From Hemerocallis citrina (taxonomy: Eukaryota > Streptophyta > Magnoliopsida > Asparagales > Asphodelaceae): a stretch of DNA of 64,000 bases. The position numbers and the translations under genes are program-made. Under the pieces are notes generated by a model, which was not told where the DNA came from, made no database searches, and was given only the letters and a program-made list of their open reading frames with translations. Shown here piece by piece: positions 43,234-54,889 of the stretch (the first letter of the stretch is position 1; every line of letters begins with the position of its first letter). The DNA is taken from positions 114,304,004 to 114,368,003 of the forward strand of contig CM030363.1 of assembly GCA_017893485.1 (NCBI GenBank), written 5' to 3'.

Positions 43234-46200
43234 ATGGTGTACGTCTTTTGGAACATTAGGGGGATGATGCATAAAAGTAAAAAAAATTGATTTATGCTAC
43301 TATTAATAAAATTCGACCTACAGTTTGTGGGTTGCAAGAAACTAGAATTGAGAATCACTCCATTGGGGATTTCACTAGTCTTAGATGGGCGGCCAACTTT
43401 GATTGGAGATTTAAGTCGGCGGCGAAATATTTCGGAGGAATCACGATTGGAGTAGACAATAGTGTTTTTGAGATTTTAGATGAGCTGATCAGAAACTTTT
43501 CAGTCTCTATTGGAATTAGAAGGAGAAGCGATGACTGGGAACAGGTCGTCACGACAATATACAGTCCTTATGATTTGAGAGTGTGCAAGGATTTCTGGAA
43601 AGAGCTTAAAAACATCAGGAATAGATGGGATAGGCCTTGGGTGGTTGGTGGCGATTTCAATATCACGAGATACCATGATGAACATAGAGGTAGGGGACAT
43701 AGCCGCGGTGAGCAGGAGAGGTTTAACAGTACCATAGATGAATTGGAACTGATGGAGCTAGAGATGGTAGATAGGAAATTCACGTGGTCTAATATGCAAC
43801 AAAACCCTACCCTAGCTAAACTTGATAAAGTCTTGGTGTCTAACGAATTGGAGGATATGTTCCCATTGGCAAAAGTGAGGACCGCAGTTCAATTTATGTC
43901 TGATCATCTTCCTCTAGTTATTAACTGCGATCAGGATAACGGGAATAAATTCTATCCATTTAGATTTGAGAAGTCTTGGACTGTGATTGATGAAACAAGA
44001 CAGGTGATTAGGGAGTCATGGGTACGGACAACCGAGCAAACCTCAGCAGTGGGTATTTGGGTGGAAAAGACAAGACGCCTTCGGAGTGAGCTTAAAGGAT
44101 GGTCAAAACAAAAATATCGTAACATCTACCTAAGAAGGGAGACGCTCGGCAATAGGAATCATGAATTGGAAAAATTGCAAGAGAATACATATCTTATGGT
44201 ACCACAGAAGGAAGAGTTCAGAAATGGGAGGCTTGAACTACAACACATCCAAACAATGGAGGAAATGCACTGGAAGCAACGGGCGAGAATACACTGGTTG
44301 AAGGAAAGGGAAGCCAACACTAAATTCTTTCATAAGGTGGCAAACGGAAAAAGAAGACAAAATCACATAGTGGGACTGAAAGTGGATGAAAACTGGATTG
44401 AGAACGAGGAGCTCTTTAAAGTTACTTAGATTACAAGTATCACGACCTGCTTGGCGGAAGATCTAAAGCTAGATGTAGCCTAATGGAAGAGATGTGGAGC
44501 TCCTCTAAGATAGACGGGAGTGAAGGTATCGAAATTTTTTTTACGGAGACGGAAGTTCACGATGCGATAAAGTAGCTGGGGCAGGACAAGGCACCGGGGC
44601 CCGACGGATTGCCTATATTTTTCTACAACATCTACAAGCCGATTATCATGGACGATCTAATGAACATCTTCAAAGAGTTATACGACAGAACCGCAAAGTT
44701 GGACATGCTAAACTATGCTTCTATTATACTGATCCGTAAGACTCGGGATGTTCGTTTGGCAGAGGATTTCAGACCAATTAGTTTACTTAACAGATCGTTC
44801 AAAATAATCACGAAAGTGTTGGCCCAAAGATTGGCACCGAGTATGCAAGACATTGTGGCGCGGTCCCAAAGCGGGTTCAGCCATGGAAGAGACATCATGG
44901 ATAGCATAGCTGCCGCCCACGAAATCGTTTTCAGGGGTAACAAAGGAAAGTTAGACGGATTCCTCCTCAAGATTGACTTCGAAAAGGCTTAATATGATTC
45001 AGTCAATTGGGACTGTCTGGACGAAGCTTTTAAGCTCAAAGGCTTCGGAACGAAATGGAGATCATGGATCAAGTTATGCGTCCAAAGAGGTAAATCGTTC
45101 GTACAGGTGAACGGATGGCAAGGAAAGAAAATCTGCTGCAAAAGTGGCCTCAGACAAGGGGATCCGTTGTCATCACTACTATTTGCCATCATAGCTAATG
45201 GACAGGCTGAAATGATTAAGAGAGCACAGGAAAACAATGTCATCAAGAGAATTGAGATCAAATGAGTAGCCCAGCACGTGATTATTCTTCAGTATGCTGT
45301 CAACACTCTATTATTTGGAAGGGAAAATATTGAAGAAGTCGTAGCGATTAAAGTGGTGTTGGCTTGCTTTCAAGGGTGGTCAGGATTGAAAGTAAATCTT
45401 CGGAAGAGCTGCGTGATTTCTATTAGTGAAAAGTTATCTATCCCGGCAAACACTATCACTGCAATTTTAGGATGCAAGATATCCGAATTTCTGATCAAAT
45501 ACCTAGGGATGCCTATTAGACCGGGACCAATGCCTAGAGAAGACTGGACACCGCTTGTTGAGAAGATCGCTAAGAAATTAGCAGGGTGGAAGGGTAGATA
45601 TCTGTCATTAGGGGGTAGGATTAATCTTCTCAACTCGGTTCTTAATGCAATTCCACTTTATCTGATGGCGATCTTTGAACTCCCGAAGTGGGTTATTAAC
45701 AAGATAGATAGGTTGAGAAGACATTTCTTATGGAAGGGTACCGACGAAGGTAATAAAGGGTTTCACCTCGTTAAGTGGGGGAGAGTGTGCAAAAGATGAG
45801 AGGTCGAAGGTCTAAGAATCGTAAATCTGCATGACATGAATCGAGCTCTGCTAAGCAAGTGGTGGTGGAAGATCTATGAAGAGGATGGTGGTCCTATTCA
45901 TTCGATCTATTTCATAAGAGGAAAAAATACCAATTCGGCGGGCGAAGTGCATTCGGAAGGGTATCATTTCTTTGGAACGGGGTGGCCAAACAAGGCGATA
46001 TTTTCCACACAAATACTAGGTGCAGGATAGGGAATGGGAAGAGTACTCGATTTTGGAAGGATAAATGGTGCAGAAATAGAGCACTCAATAACATATTCCC
46101 CCAAGCCGCGGCAGCAACAATCGACACCGACACTTTAGTAGCAGATGTTTGTAAAAGGGGAAAACTAACTCTCACGGTAAAAGACCAATTGACGCAGGAT

Positions 46201-46545
46201 AGCATCAGACAGTTCGAAGAGATGAATAGGGTAGTACAAGCGGAAGGTGGTCAAATGACTAACGAGTCTGACGAAAGATGGTGGAACATTGAGGAGTCAA
46301 AAACCTACTCAGTGGTTTCAATGTACAAATGGCTAAACGATGGGGGGGTTAGATGCAAGGAGGAGAACTTCATTTGGGGTACTCAGGCGCCACTAAAAGT
46401 TAAGGTCTTTAACTGGTTAGTGCACAACTACACAATTCTCACAAAAGTTAACCTAAGGAAAGAAAGATGCAAATCGACGTCAAGTGCGTTAGTTGCGTAG
46501 ATGCGGAAGAGGATACCACACACTTATTTTTCACATGTCCTAAGG
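43234..46545 (+). pseudogene. LINE ORF2: endonuclease and reverse transcriptase, broken
   Basis: From ATG 43,234 the protein begins MVYVFWNIRG. After an early frame slip near 43,285 the AP-endonuclease blocks follow: CGLQETRIEN, WVVGGDFNITRYHDEHRG and FMSDHLPLVIN. The reverse transcriptase starts near 44,580 (KAPGPDGLP, then EDFRPISLLN, QSGFSHGRDI, LKIDFEKA) and has a TAA directly after EKA at 44,992. Next is SGLRQGDPLSSLLFAI. The active-site box reads LQYAVNTLLF where YADD is required, so both catalytic aspartates are gone. Then come YLGMPIRPG, the thumb, and a zinc-binding tail that is cut by Athila at 46,548 and resumes at 53,330. Stops at 44,429, 45,262 and 45,797 also disable it. Confidence 0.85.
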
Positions 46546-46548
46546 CGT

Positions 46549-48192
46549 TGTTGTACAATCTAGATGATCTAAATAAATAGATAAACTAGACACAAATTAA
46601 AACCTCGCAAGTGTACGAATCGTTTATAGAAGCGTAGTGAAAAGCAAGGGTCGATCCCACAGATATTATAGTACTTAACTCACTAATCAATAAAACAAAG
46701 AAAAAAAAATGCAAATCATAAAGTTTGTTCTAAAAGTTTATTTGAAAAGAGATTAAAAACTAGATCAAGTAGTATCTCAAAAATATCAATTAAATGAGTT
46801 GGGCTTGATTTCCACCTATAGTCAATAATGCTAAGTCACCTTCTACACTACTCTAATCACTCATGTTTGTTCCTTTAAGGGCATGGTATCTACTCCTTAA
46901 AGTTAATGTTTCTCTAGGCCAAGAATTAGGCATGGTATCTACTCTAATTCGTTTCTTTCCTTAAGTATTTAGCATGGTATCTACTAAGTTGCACTTGAAG
47001 AAAGCATAGGAACAATGGAAACGAACAAACACTCAAAGTTCTAGAAATTAGTATCAGATCTAAATTCCTCAAGTTAATTAAACCAGGAACCCCTAAAGAT
47101 TCCTGTGTTACCATTATGAGCACAAGATACGGGTCGTCTCTATACTCATATAACAGAGTCAGTTTTATAATAAGCAAACTTGATAATCTCAGGTTCTTCA
47201 TGTCAGTTGACTTGCTGTCACTCTCAGTCGACTGTCCTAAGAACTTCTGATCAAGTTTGATCCATGTTATAAATTTATATCAATACAATCAGGCTTAATC
47301 AATAAGTGATCGAGTAGTGTTTAGAAGAATATAAGCATTACATGACTACGGTTTCAATCTGCCCAACTATGAAATTAGTTGCACATAATAAGACTTTTAT
47401 TGACTAACAGTTTCGAATACATGATTAAAATAAAAACTAGAAAGAGAAGAAATAACACTGGTGGTGTTCAGCCCGAGAAGTCGACTTGACTACTTCTAAG
47501 TAGACTGGATCGTTCCCTTCAGTGCACTTGATCTCCTTCCTTCTTCGATGCTGATAGAATAATGCTCGCTGGTTGATGATCGATGTTTCCGAGATTAAGC
47601 GATGCCTTCTAAACTCCGTATTCCAGCCTTTTTATAGTTTCTTTTGCCCACATCTGCAGATTTCAAGTCCCTCATTCTATCTCTTTACACATCGGATATA
47701 GATTTGAGTCGATCTTCTCACTTGCCAATCCTAGTTCTCTAACTAGATTAATGGAGAGTTGTTATTCGCAGATAACTTAATCTTGGTTCGGATTTGGATG
47801 AGGATGAATCTTCAACTATTCTTATCTTTTAACTCTGCTGAATACCAGTCGACTGGTTTCGTAATCAGTCGACTGTGTCGAGACATCTGTAGATTCATAA
47901 TTAATCTGTCAAGTCGATTGTCTTTGGAGTAAGTCGACTGTACTGCGCAGCTTTGGAAACTCAACCTCTCTGTCCAGTCGCCTGTTTGAAGAACCAGTCG
48001 ACTTGTGTTCTGTAGTTTCTGTGTATCATCCTCACAATCTGGAGTAAATCTTGAATCTGCTTCGTTTAGCTATTTTTAGGCTGTTTCCTATGGAAAAGAG
48101 AAAAGAAGAGTAAATTACCACATATAGAACATTTAAATGTCTAATTGCATTAAGATTATTTATCCTAAATGTGGATATTATTGGATTCATCA
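46549..48192 (-). repeat. Athila 3' LTR
   Basis: Holds three GTCGAC-type pairs at 47,848/47,868, 47,913/47,933 and 47,977/47,997, each exactly 20 bases start to start, and two more at 47,206/47,227 and 47,480/47,500. Confidence 0.88.
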
Positions 48193-49640
48193 AATACCCC
48201 CAAACTTAGTTTTTGCTTGTCCTCAAGCAAAATAAAACTACAAGCATCGCTTGACATCTTGACCCTTCCAACATTTACCTCAGAGAACTCGCTACTTTTG
48301 GTGTCAAGTTTAGAACAAGCATTAAGATAGGTCTAAAAAAAGTTTTAATTCAAATGTCAATCACTTATTCACAAGAATACTCAACTTGAATATCAAATAG
48401 TAGTGTGGTCAATGCCTCAATCATGATTAAAGGTAGCAAGCTCAACTATATTTCAACTCCAAAATCTCACAATGGCATACACTCCAAAAGAAATATAGCT
48501 CTCATTGACATGGGACATTCAAATTAGATCTCTTGACAATTATCATTACTTGGATGAAACCATATGCTTGATCTTGTTACTACATCTTCACACCATTGAC
48601 TTTGCACGTTACTAGGATCAAAAGGTCTTAAATAGGTTGTAATGGGGCTATAGGTGAGGGTTTAAACAATGAAGGGAAAAAGAAATACAAAATTTCTAAA
48701 GAATTAGTAGAGCAACTTACATTGTTCTAAGAGATTATCCTTCTTCCCCTTTTTTTTTTTTTTTTTAATATGAGGCCACATATTACAGGCCTATACTTTA
48801 TTTCTACCAACACCTTTTGACCACCCACAACTCGTAGCAATTTACAACTTCCATTTTTCTTACTCCAACTTTTCTTTATATTTTTATCCCCTTCAACTTG
48901 ACATACCATCTCTCTTTTACAATTCCTGCTCTACTAACTCAATAGATATAGGTGTGGTAACCTATTCATCTAGGCATGGTTAAGGATGATGTGTCTTACA
49001 AAAAGAAGGCTTTTATAGGCTGCAAAGGGGCAACTAGTGAATAATTGATGTTGGGTAGGCTTTTTGTCTTTGGTGATAAAATCCTAGGTGCCTTAATCAT
49101 TTCCAAGTTTTTATGCAGAAACCAAAATAAGTTTCGAAAAGTAGCAAAAACAAGTTCTAGTTCATCTCAAGAATGCAGTCATCTGAGATCTTCAAGTGTA
49201 TGACTCTCTAAAAAAAAATATAAGGCTCAAAACTCACAATTTGTGTATTTAAGTCTACTCATAGTTGCTCTTGCTAATCTCTTTCAAAAATTTGTCGAAT
49301 TGACATGATCACAAAAAAAAATATTTCAAGTATGATCCATATGATAAGTTATTAACATTTTTAAAGATAAAGACCACAATTAATACTTGTTCTCCACTCG
49401 CTACCAATAGTAACTGAGCTCATTTCTCATCATTGTTGTTAGAAAGGACTCAACATCAAGAGACTCCAAATATGAATAACTACCCCCAAACTTAGATGGA
49501 ATATTGTCCTCAATGTTTGAAACAAAACTTAAAATAGGCATGTGTCACCATCTAGTTCGAAGGAAAGAAACTGAAAAGAAAAGATGAATAAAGAAATAAA
49601 AAGAAATAAACAGAAAGTGTAAGTACTCCCCTGAAAATTG
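48193..49640. other. Athila 3' non-coding region
   Basis: AT-rich, no long protein-like frame. A second copy of the purine-tract motif (TACCCCCAAACTTAG) occurs near 49,481. Otherwise nothing was recognised. Confidence 0.5.
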
Positions 49641-49642
49641 GG

Positions 49643-50170
49643 TTGCCTCCTAATAAGCGTTGTGTTTCTTGTCTTCAGCTAGACTTGATGAGTTTATGCA
49701 ATGTATTGAATGGCTCGCGGCTCAAAACTCATCTTATTATAAGGTTTCCCACTATGCCCATTCACCTTGAACGTTTGATTTTTCTCTTTGCTATAAACCA
49801 CCAACGCTCCATGTGGGAAAACTTTTGTAACAACGTATGGACCGTACCATCTTGACATAAGCCTATCAGCATTGGTTCACCTTAATGCACCATTGTGTTC
49901 TTGCAATATTCTCAACAATGTCTATTCTTCCTGCATCCTCAATTTTGCAGCGACTACCACAGGTAACGTCTGGTTTTCACCCGCATATGCATACTTCCAA
50001 TGTTCAGGCAGTGGCTTTAGCTCTACATTTGGTGTCCTGGTAACAGAAGAAACAAAAATATTATTAGACACAAGATTTTCAAACACAGGTGCAAACTTAC
50101 CTGAATATGATTTTGGACTTTTGAGGTAATGTCCTGTCTCTGCAATCCTCCAATCATCATATTCCTGTTC
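49643..50170 (-). pseudogene. Athila pol remnant: pol start fused to integrase C-end
   Basis: The minus strand reads TPNVELKPLPEHWKYAYAG and LPVVVAAKL, the stretch just before reverse transcriptase in Athila pol. Within about 40 codons and two stops it passes to SRWYGPYVVTKVFPHGALVV and NQTFKVNGHSGKPYN, the C-terminal end of integrase. Roughly 3 kb of pol is missing between them. This is a deletion derivative that depends on other copies for enzymes. Confidence 0.75.
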
Positions 50171-50762
50171 AACTTGAGACAGTGTTTGAGAGTGTAATTG
50201 TGGCTTGTAATGGATCGACACTATGTACCTGAAATGTTTGGTCAACAATCTCCTGAACCTCATCAACATTATAACATTCATGATCATCATGTGGTAATTT
50301 TGGTGCATCAAACATTTTAAACTCAATCTTCTCACCATTTATTTTCATACTTATAGTACCCTTTTTAACACAAATTTTCATATCAGCAGTACTCATAAAG
50401 GGTCTACCTAAAATGATAGGTAAAGAAGATAGCATTGAAGATTCTTCCATATCCAAAACAACAAAATTTGCGGGAAAAATAAAATCATTTACCTGAACCA
50501 ATACATCTTCTAAAATACCTTTAGGTCTCTTGATGCTGCGATCAGCCAACTGCAAGGTGATGGATGTTGGTTCGAGTTCCCCCAATCCTAGCTTTTCGTA
50601 AACAGGGTATGGAAGAATATTGATGCTTGCCCCCAAATCTAACAGTGCCTTTTCAAAAAATTGCTCACCAACCCTGCAAAGAATGATAAAACTACCTGGG
50701 TCCTTCAACTTAGGAGGCAATTTCCTCAATAACACCACACTCACTTCTTCTGTTGGAGCCAC
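50169..50762 (-). CDS. Athila aspartic protease
   Basis: A 197-codon frame with LRKLPPKLKDPGSFIILCRV, the active site KALLDLGASINILPYPVYEK, LQLADRSIKRPKGILEDVLV and IILGRPFMSTADMKI. These are the blocks of Athila-type proteases, which cleave the Gag-Pol precursor. The Asp of D-L-G-A-S is present, so the domain could be functional. It overlaps the end of the gag frame by about 20 bases in another phase. Confidence 0.8.
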   Translation of the reverse strand: MAPTEEVSVVLLRKLPPKLKDPGSFIILCRVGEQFFEKALLDLGASINILPYPVYEKLGLGELEPTSITLQLADRSIKRPKGILEDVLVQVNDFIFPANFVVLDMEESSMLSSLPIILGRPFMSTADMKICVKKGTISMKINGEKIEFKMFDAPKLPHDDHECYNVDEVQEIVDQTFQVHSVDPLQATITLSNTVSS

Positions 50763-51541
50763 ATCCTCACCACTTTAAATAGTTCGATGGCCTCCTCACC
50801 ACTTTTCCTCATCAAGATTCCGTTGCAAGCTGAATCCACAATTGCTTTGTTAGTATCATTTAAACCCTCATAAAATGCTTGTAGCTGATCATCCTTAGGC
50901 ATGTTGTGCGTAGGACACTTGAGAAGCTTGTTCTTGAAGTCCTTCCATGCTTCGAAGAATAAATCTCCATCTTTTTGTTGGAAGAGTTGAATCTCCCTTT
51001 TTAGTTGTTTGGTTTTCTGGGCTGGAAAGAATTCTTTCAAGAATTTTGTTACCAATTGCTCCCATGATTGAATTGATCCTGGTTCCAAAGAATTATACCA
51101 CAATTTAGCATTAAGTTTTAAAGAAAATGAAAACAAGATTAACTTGATTTGTTCAGGGGTAAGCCCTTGGATGCTTTGTGTTCTGCAAAGATCAAAGAAA
51201 TCTTGCAGATGGAGATGAGGCTCTTCGTCTGGTTTGCTACTAAAGTGGGGGACCATGCTAAGTAATTGAGGAGATAGGTGCATATTTCCTGTGACACTAG
51301 GTTGATAAGCTATGCAGGAAGGTTGCTTAATATTCTTAGGAGTGAATTTGTCCTGCATTGGTACTCGATTTGGTACTTCCTCATCCATTGTTGCTTGTGA
51401 ATTGGTTCTCTGTACAGTCGACTTGTTCCTAGCAACAGTCGACTGATTCGTTGCAGACAGCCGACCTAGTCTGTGCAGAGTACGTTCTGTTTCTCCGTCA
51501 ATAGGTAGTAGCTCTGGAAGAAGTGATCGTCTCCCGTGCAT
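50741..51541 (-). CDS. Athila Gag
   Basis: A 266-codon frame. The capsid core shows HLHLQDFFDLCRTQSIQGL, LKLNAKLWYNSLEPGSIQSW, FLKEFFPAQKTKQLKREI and QAFYEGLNDTNKAIVDSACN, the retrotransposon Gag pattern. The N-terminal part (about residues 25-50) is encoded by DNA holding three GTCGAC/GCCGAC boxes 21-22 bases apart (51,417, 51,438, 51,460). Gag would package element RNA. Confidence 0.8.
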   Translation of the reverse strand: MHGRRSLLPELLPIDGETERTLHRLGRLSATNQSTVARNKSTVQRTNSQATMDEEVPNRVPMQDKFTPKNIKQPSCIAYQPSVTGNMHLSPQLLSMVPHFSSKPDEEPHLHLQDFFDLCRTQSIQGLTPEQIKLILFSFSLKLNAKLWYNSLEPGSIQSWEQLVTKFLKEFFPAQKTKQLKREIQLFQQKDGDLFFEAWKDFKNKLLKCPTHNMPKDDQLQAFYEGLNDTNKAIVDSACNGILMRKSGEEAIELFKVVRMWLQQKK

Positions 51542-51668
51542 ACACCAAAGTCTTGTAACCTAAAAGAAAAAATATTTATTAATAAAATAAAGAAAGGAAA
51601 ACGAAAAAGATTTTTACTGATTTGTAAGTTAAAATACTAAACAATCCCCGGCAGCGGCACCAAAAACT

Positions 51669-53325
51669 TGTTGTGCAATCTAGATGATCTAAATAAATAG
51701 ATAAACTAGACACAAATTAAAACCTCGCAAGTGTACGAATCGTTTATAGAAGCGTAGTGAAAAGCAAGGGTCGATCCCACAGAGATTGTAGTACTTAACT
51801 CACTAATCAATAAAACAAAGAAAAAAATGCAAATCATAAAGTTTGTTCTAAAAGTTTATTTGAAAAGAGATTAAAAACTAGATCAAGTAGTATCTCAAAA
51901 ATATCAATTAAATGAGTTGGGCTTGATTTCCACCTATAGTCAATAATGCTAAGTCACCTTCTACACTACTCTAATCACTCATGTTTGTTCCTTTAAGGGC
52001 ATGGTATCTACTCCTTAAAGTTAATGTTTCCCTAGGCCAAGAATTAGGCATGGTATCTACTCTAATTCGTTTCTTTCCTTAAGTATTTAGCATGGTATCT
52101 ACTAAGTTGCACTTGAAGAAAGCATAGGAACAATGGAAACGAGCAAACACTCAAAGTTCTAGAAATTGGTATCAGATCTAGATCCCTCAAGTTGATTAAA
52201 CCAGGAACCCCTAAAGATTCCTGTGTTACCATTATGAGCACAAGATACGGGTCGTCTCTATACTCATATAACAGAGTCAGTTTTATAATAAGCAAACTTG
52301 ATAATCTCAGGTTCTTCATGTCAGTCGACTTGCTGTCACTCTCAGTTGACTGTCCTAAGAACTTCTGATCAAGTTTGATCCATGTTATAAATTTATATCA
52401 ATATAATCATGCTTAATCAATAAGTGATCGAGTAGTGTTTAGAAGAATATAAGCATTACATGACTACGATTTCAGTCTGCCCAACTATGAAATTAGTTGC
52501 ACATAATAAGACTTTTATTGACTAACAGTTTCCAATACATGATTAAAATAAAAACTAGAAAGAGAAGAAATAACACTGGTGGTGTTCAGCCCGAGAAGTC
52601 GACTTGACTGCTTCTAAGTTGACTGGATCGTTCCCTCCAGTGCACTTGATCTCCTTCCTTCTTCGATGCTGATAGAATAATGCTTGCTGGCTGATGATCG
52701 ATGTTTCCGAGATTAAGCGATGCCTTCTAAACTCCGTATTCCAGCCTTTTTATAGTTTCTTTTGCCCACATCTGCAGATTTCAAGTCCCTCATTCTATCT
52801 CTTTACACATCGGATATAGATTTGAGTCGATCTTCTCACTTGCCAATCCTGGTTCTCTAAATTGATTAATGGAGAGTTGTTATTCGCAGATAACCTGGAT
52901 TTGGATAACTTAATCTTGGTTCGGATTTGGATGAGGATGAATCTTCAACTATTCTTATCTTTTAACTCTGCTGAATACCAGTCGACTGGTTTCGTAATCA
53001 GTCGACTGTGTCGAGACATCTGTAGATTCATAATTAATCTGTCAAGTCGACTGTCTTTGGAGTAAGTCGACTGTACAGCGCAGATTCGGAAACTCAACCT
53101 CTCTGTCCAGTCGCCTGTTTGAAGAACCAGTCGACTTGTGTTCTGTAGTTTCTGTGTATCATCCTCACCATCTGGAGTAAATCTTGAATCTGCTTCGTTT
53201 AGCTGTTTTTAGGCTGTTTCCTATGGAAAAGAGAAAAGAAGAGTAAATTACCACATATAGAGCATTTAAATGTCTAATTGCATTAAGATTATTGCTCCTA
53301 AATGTGGATATTATCGGATTCATCA
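51669..53325 (-). repeat. Athila 5' LTR
   Basis: Same boxes as the other LTR: pairs at 52,981/53,001, 53,046/53,066 and 53,110/53,130, all exactly 20 bases apart. Confidence 0.88.
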
Positions 53326-53329
53326 GCGT

Positions 53330-53880
53330 TGCTTACATGGGAAATTGTATGTAGGGGTTTCGGGTGTGCACGATGTCCAACCTCTACTTCAGACGTGTGG
53401 GGACTGTGGAGGGATACGCTCATTAGGATAGAGGACAAACAGACCTGGGAAATAGCGGTAGCGGCCACCCTATAGAGACTATGGCTAGACCGGAACGATT
53501 CATGTTTTAGAAACATTCACTGCAGATTTTCTACTTCTATGCATAATATTTTCCTTCTCATTCAGTATTGGGCAGGATACGTTGGAGCAAGGAAGAAGCT
53601 AAAGATGAACGAGGAGGAGTAAAGCCTCAAATGGTGGCCGGGAGAACACGATTCATCAGCCGATAGAGAATGTGGTCCTTTTCATATGTTTGATGTATTT
53701 TGTTTATGGTGATGCAGTCACGTTTATGATTGACTCCGATTGTTTTGTACATCAGAGGTGATTTAAAGGGTCCCTTAGGACCCTTTTTTGGTTGTAATAT
53801 CGCTCTACTTTGTTTCGTTAATTATCATTAATGAAACGATGACCGAGTCGTCATCTTTTATCAAAAAAAAAAAAAAAAAA
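53330..53880 (+). pseudogene. LINE ORF2 end, 3' UTR and poly(A)
   Basis: Continues the zinc-binding tail (TTHLFFTCPKA before the insertion; LLTWEIVCRG after it) to TAA at 53,620-53,622. The 3' UTR ends in the GATGACCGAGTCGTCATC hairpin and 18 A. Such a terminal hairpin and A tail are usual for plant L1 elements. Confidence 0.8.
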
Positions 53881-54225
53881 CTATGTTCATCTTCGAGTTA
53901 GTGATCTTCATAAATCTTGTATTACCGGCTTGCCACTTTTCCTTCAGCTTGCCACCTACATATCTATGATCTATGCCGGTCTGTTTGAATTCAGCTAGAA
54001 AAATTAGATGTTTGCCTGTTTGAATAGGCATAAACCGTAGATATGTTTCACTAGTAAACTAATCATCTCAAATTAGCTGAGCCCATTTTTACTAAACACC
54101 GTACGTTTAATTTTATTTATCTTCATGGGTGAAAGCAACTCCAGCGGCAAGCAGGGAAAATGAACAATTTGAAAGCACTCGAGGTTAATGGATTTCTTGA
54201 CATCTTCAGAGTTGAGAAGGCTATG
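53881..54225 (-). other. Flanking DNA with an unrecognised minus-strand frame
   Basis: On the minus strand SLLNSEDVKKSINLECFQ and PCLPLELLSPMKINKIK are open (about 54,214-54,090). The frame would run on across the Copia insertion site into 61,139 onward (VDHH before SLLN). I do not recognise it. It could be a host exon split by the Copia element. Confidence 0.3.
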
Positions 54226-54347
54226 AGTTAGAAATGTGTCTTGAATATTCGTGGTTCGAATTAGAATAAGGTAAGATAAAGCACGGAAGTTGAAGCGTCG
54301 AAGAGAGTAGAAAAAAACCAAGCAACAATAGTGCAGACAGAGTTATG

Positions 54348-54373
54348 GTCGACTATCCAAAGCTGTGGTCGAC
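54348..54373 (+). promoter_or_regulatory. GTCGAC pair, 20-base spacing (Copia left LTR)
   Basis: GTCGAC at 54,348 and 54,368. The right LTR has the same pair at 60,515 (GTCGAC) and 60,535 (GTCAAC). Role unknown; listed because the same layout recurs in other LTRs in the window. Confidence 0.5.
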
Positions 54374-54623
54374 CGCCCTCCGACCGCACACCCGACCGTA
54401 ATTGCACAGGGTTTGGCCGAGAGGAGGACGGTCGACCGGTCTTGTTGGACGATCGATCAACCGCGGCGCCGTGTTCGTCTTGTGCCTCGATTTGTTAGGT
54501 CGTTTCAGTCCAATCTTCAACTCAAAATTAGAACGTACGACTCCTATTTAGTTACTTCTCCTACATGTTATATCAGCGACTGAGAATCAAGATTAAACCT
54601 AGGGTTCTCTCTATTCTTCTATA

Positions 54624-54889
54624 CTAGTAATTTACTCGTGTGATGCACGTCTTAATAAAAAAATTTAAAAGTAAAATTTCGACGTAGTCTGACCTCGAAC
54701 CTGAGATCTCTTTATATTAGTTATGCACGGACAAAGCACGTCTTAATAAAAATAAATTAAATAAAAACTCTTGAGGTAGTGAGAACTCGAACCTGAAACC
54801 TCCTTCATATTAGTTATGTACGTGCATCACACCCGTTGATAGATTGACAAATGACACTAAGACATTCTCCCATTATAATATTAGAGAGA
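54624..54889 (-). mobile_element. Short Helitron in Copia LTR
   Basis: On + runs from CTAG (after A) to GA (before T). On the minus strand it starts TCTCTCTAATATTATAATGG and ends in a CGTG-rich hairpin and CTAG. The other LTR of the same Copia element (60,781-60,810, TTATATATATTGTAAAC) is the empty site, proving insertion between A and T without duplication. Confidence 0.85.

Larger units (their letters stand above)
46549..53325 (-). mobile_element. Athila-type Ty3/gypsy element, internally deleted
   Basis: LTRs at 46,549-48,192 and 51,669-53,325 (about 1.65 kb) begin TGTTGT and end CATCA on +. GCGT flanks both outer ends (46,545-46,548; 53,326-53,329). On the minus strand the primer site region (TTTTGGTGCCGCTGCCGGGG, about 51,665-51,646), gag, protease, a pol remnant and a purine tract (AAGTTTGGGGGTATT) occur in order. 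Reverse transcriptase, RNase H and most of integrase are missing: the internal region is only 3.5 kb. LTRs are near identical apart from a 15-base indel at about 52,893. It splits LINE ORF2. Confidence 0.88.
22505..53880 (+). mobile_element. L1-type LINE interrupted by nested LTR elements
   Basis: Two ORFs in L1 order (RNA-binding ORF1; endonuclease/reverse transcriptase ORF2), a 3' region ending GATGACCGAGTCGTCATC and an 18-base poly(A) tract (53,863-53,880) define the element. Three insertion complexes with target duplications lie inside: 23,347-26,445 (AGACG), 27,322-42,543 (GCTGG) and 46,549-53,325 (GCGT). Subtracting them leaves about 6.26 kb, the usual length of a full plant L1. Reading frames join correctly across the AGACG and GCGT sites. 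Both ORFs have stops or frameshifts and the reverse transcriptase active site is lost, so the element is dead. The 5' end is tentative. Confidence 0.85.
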
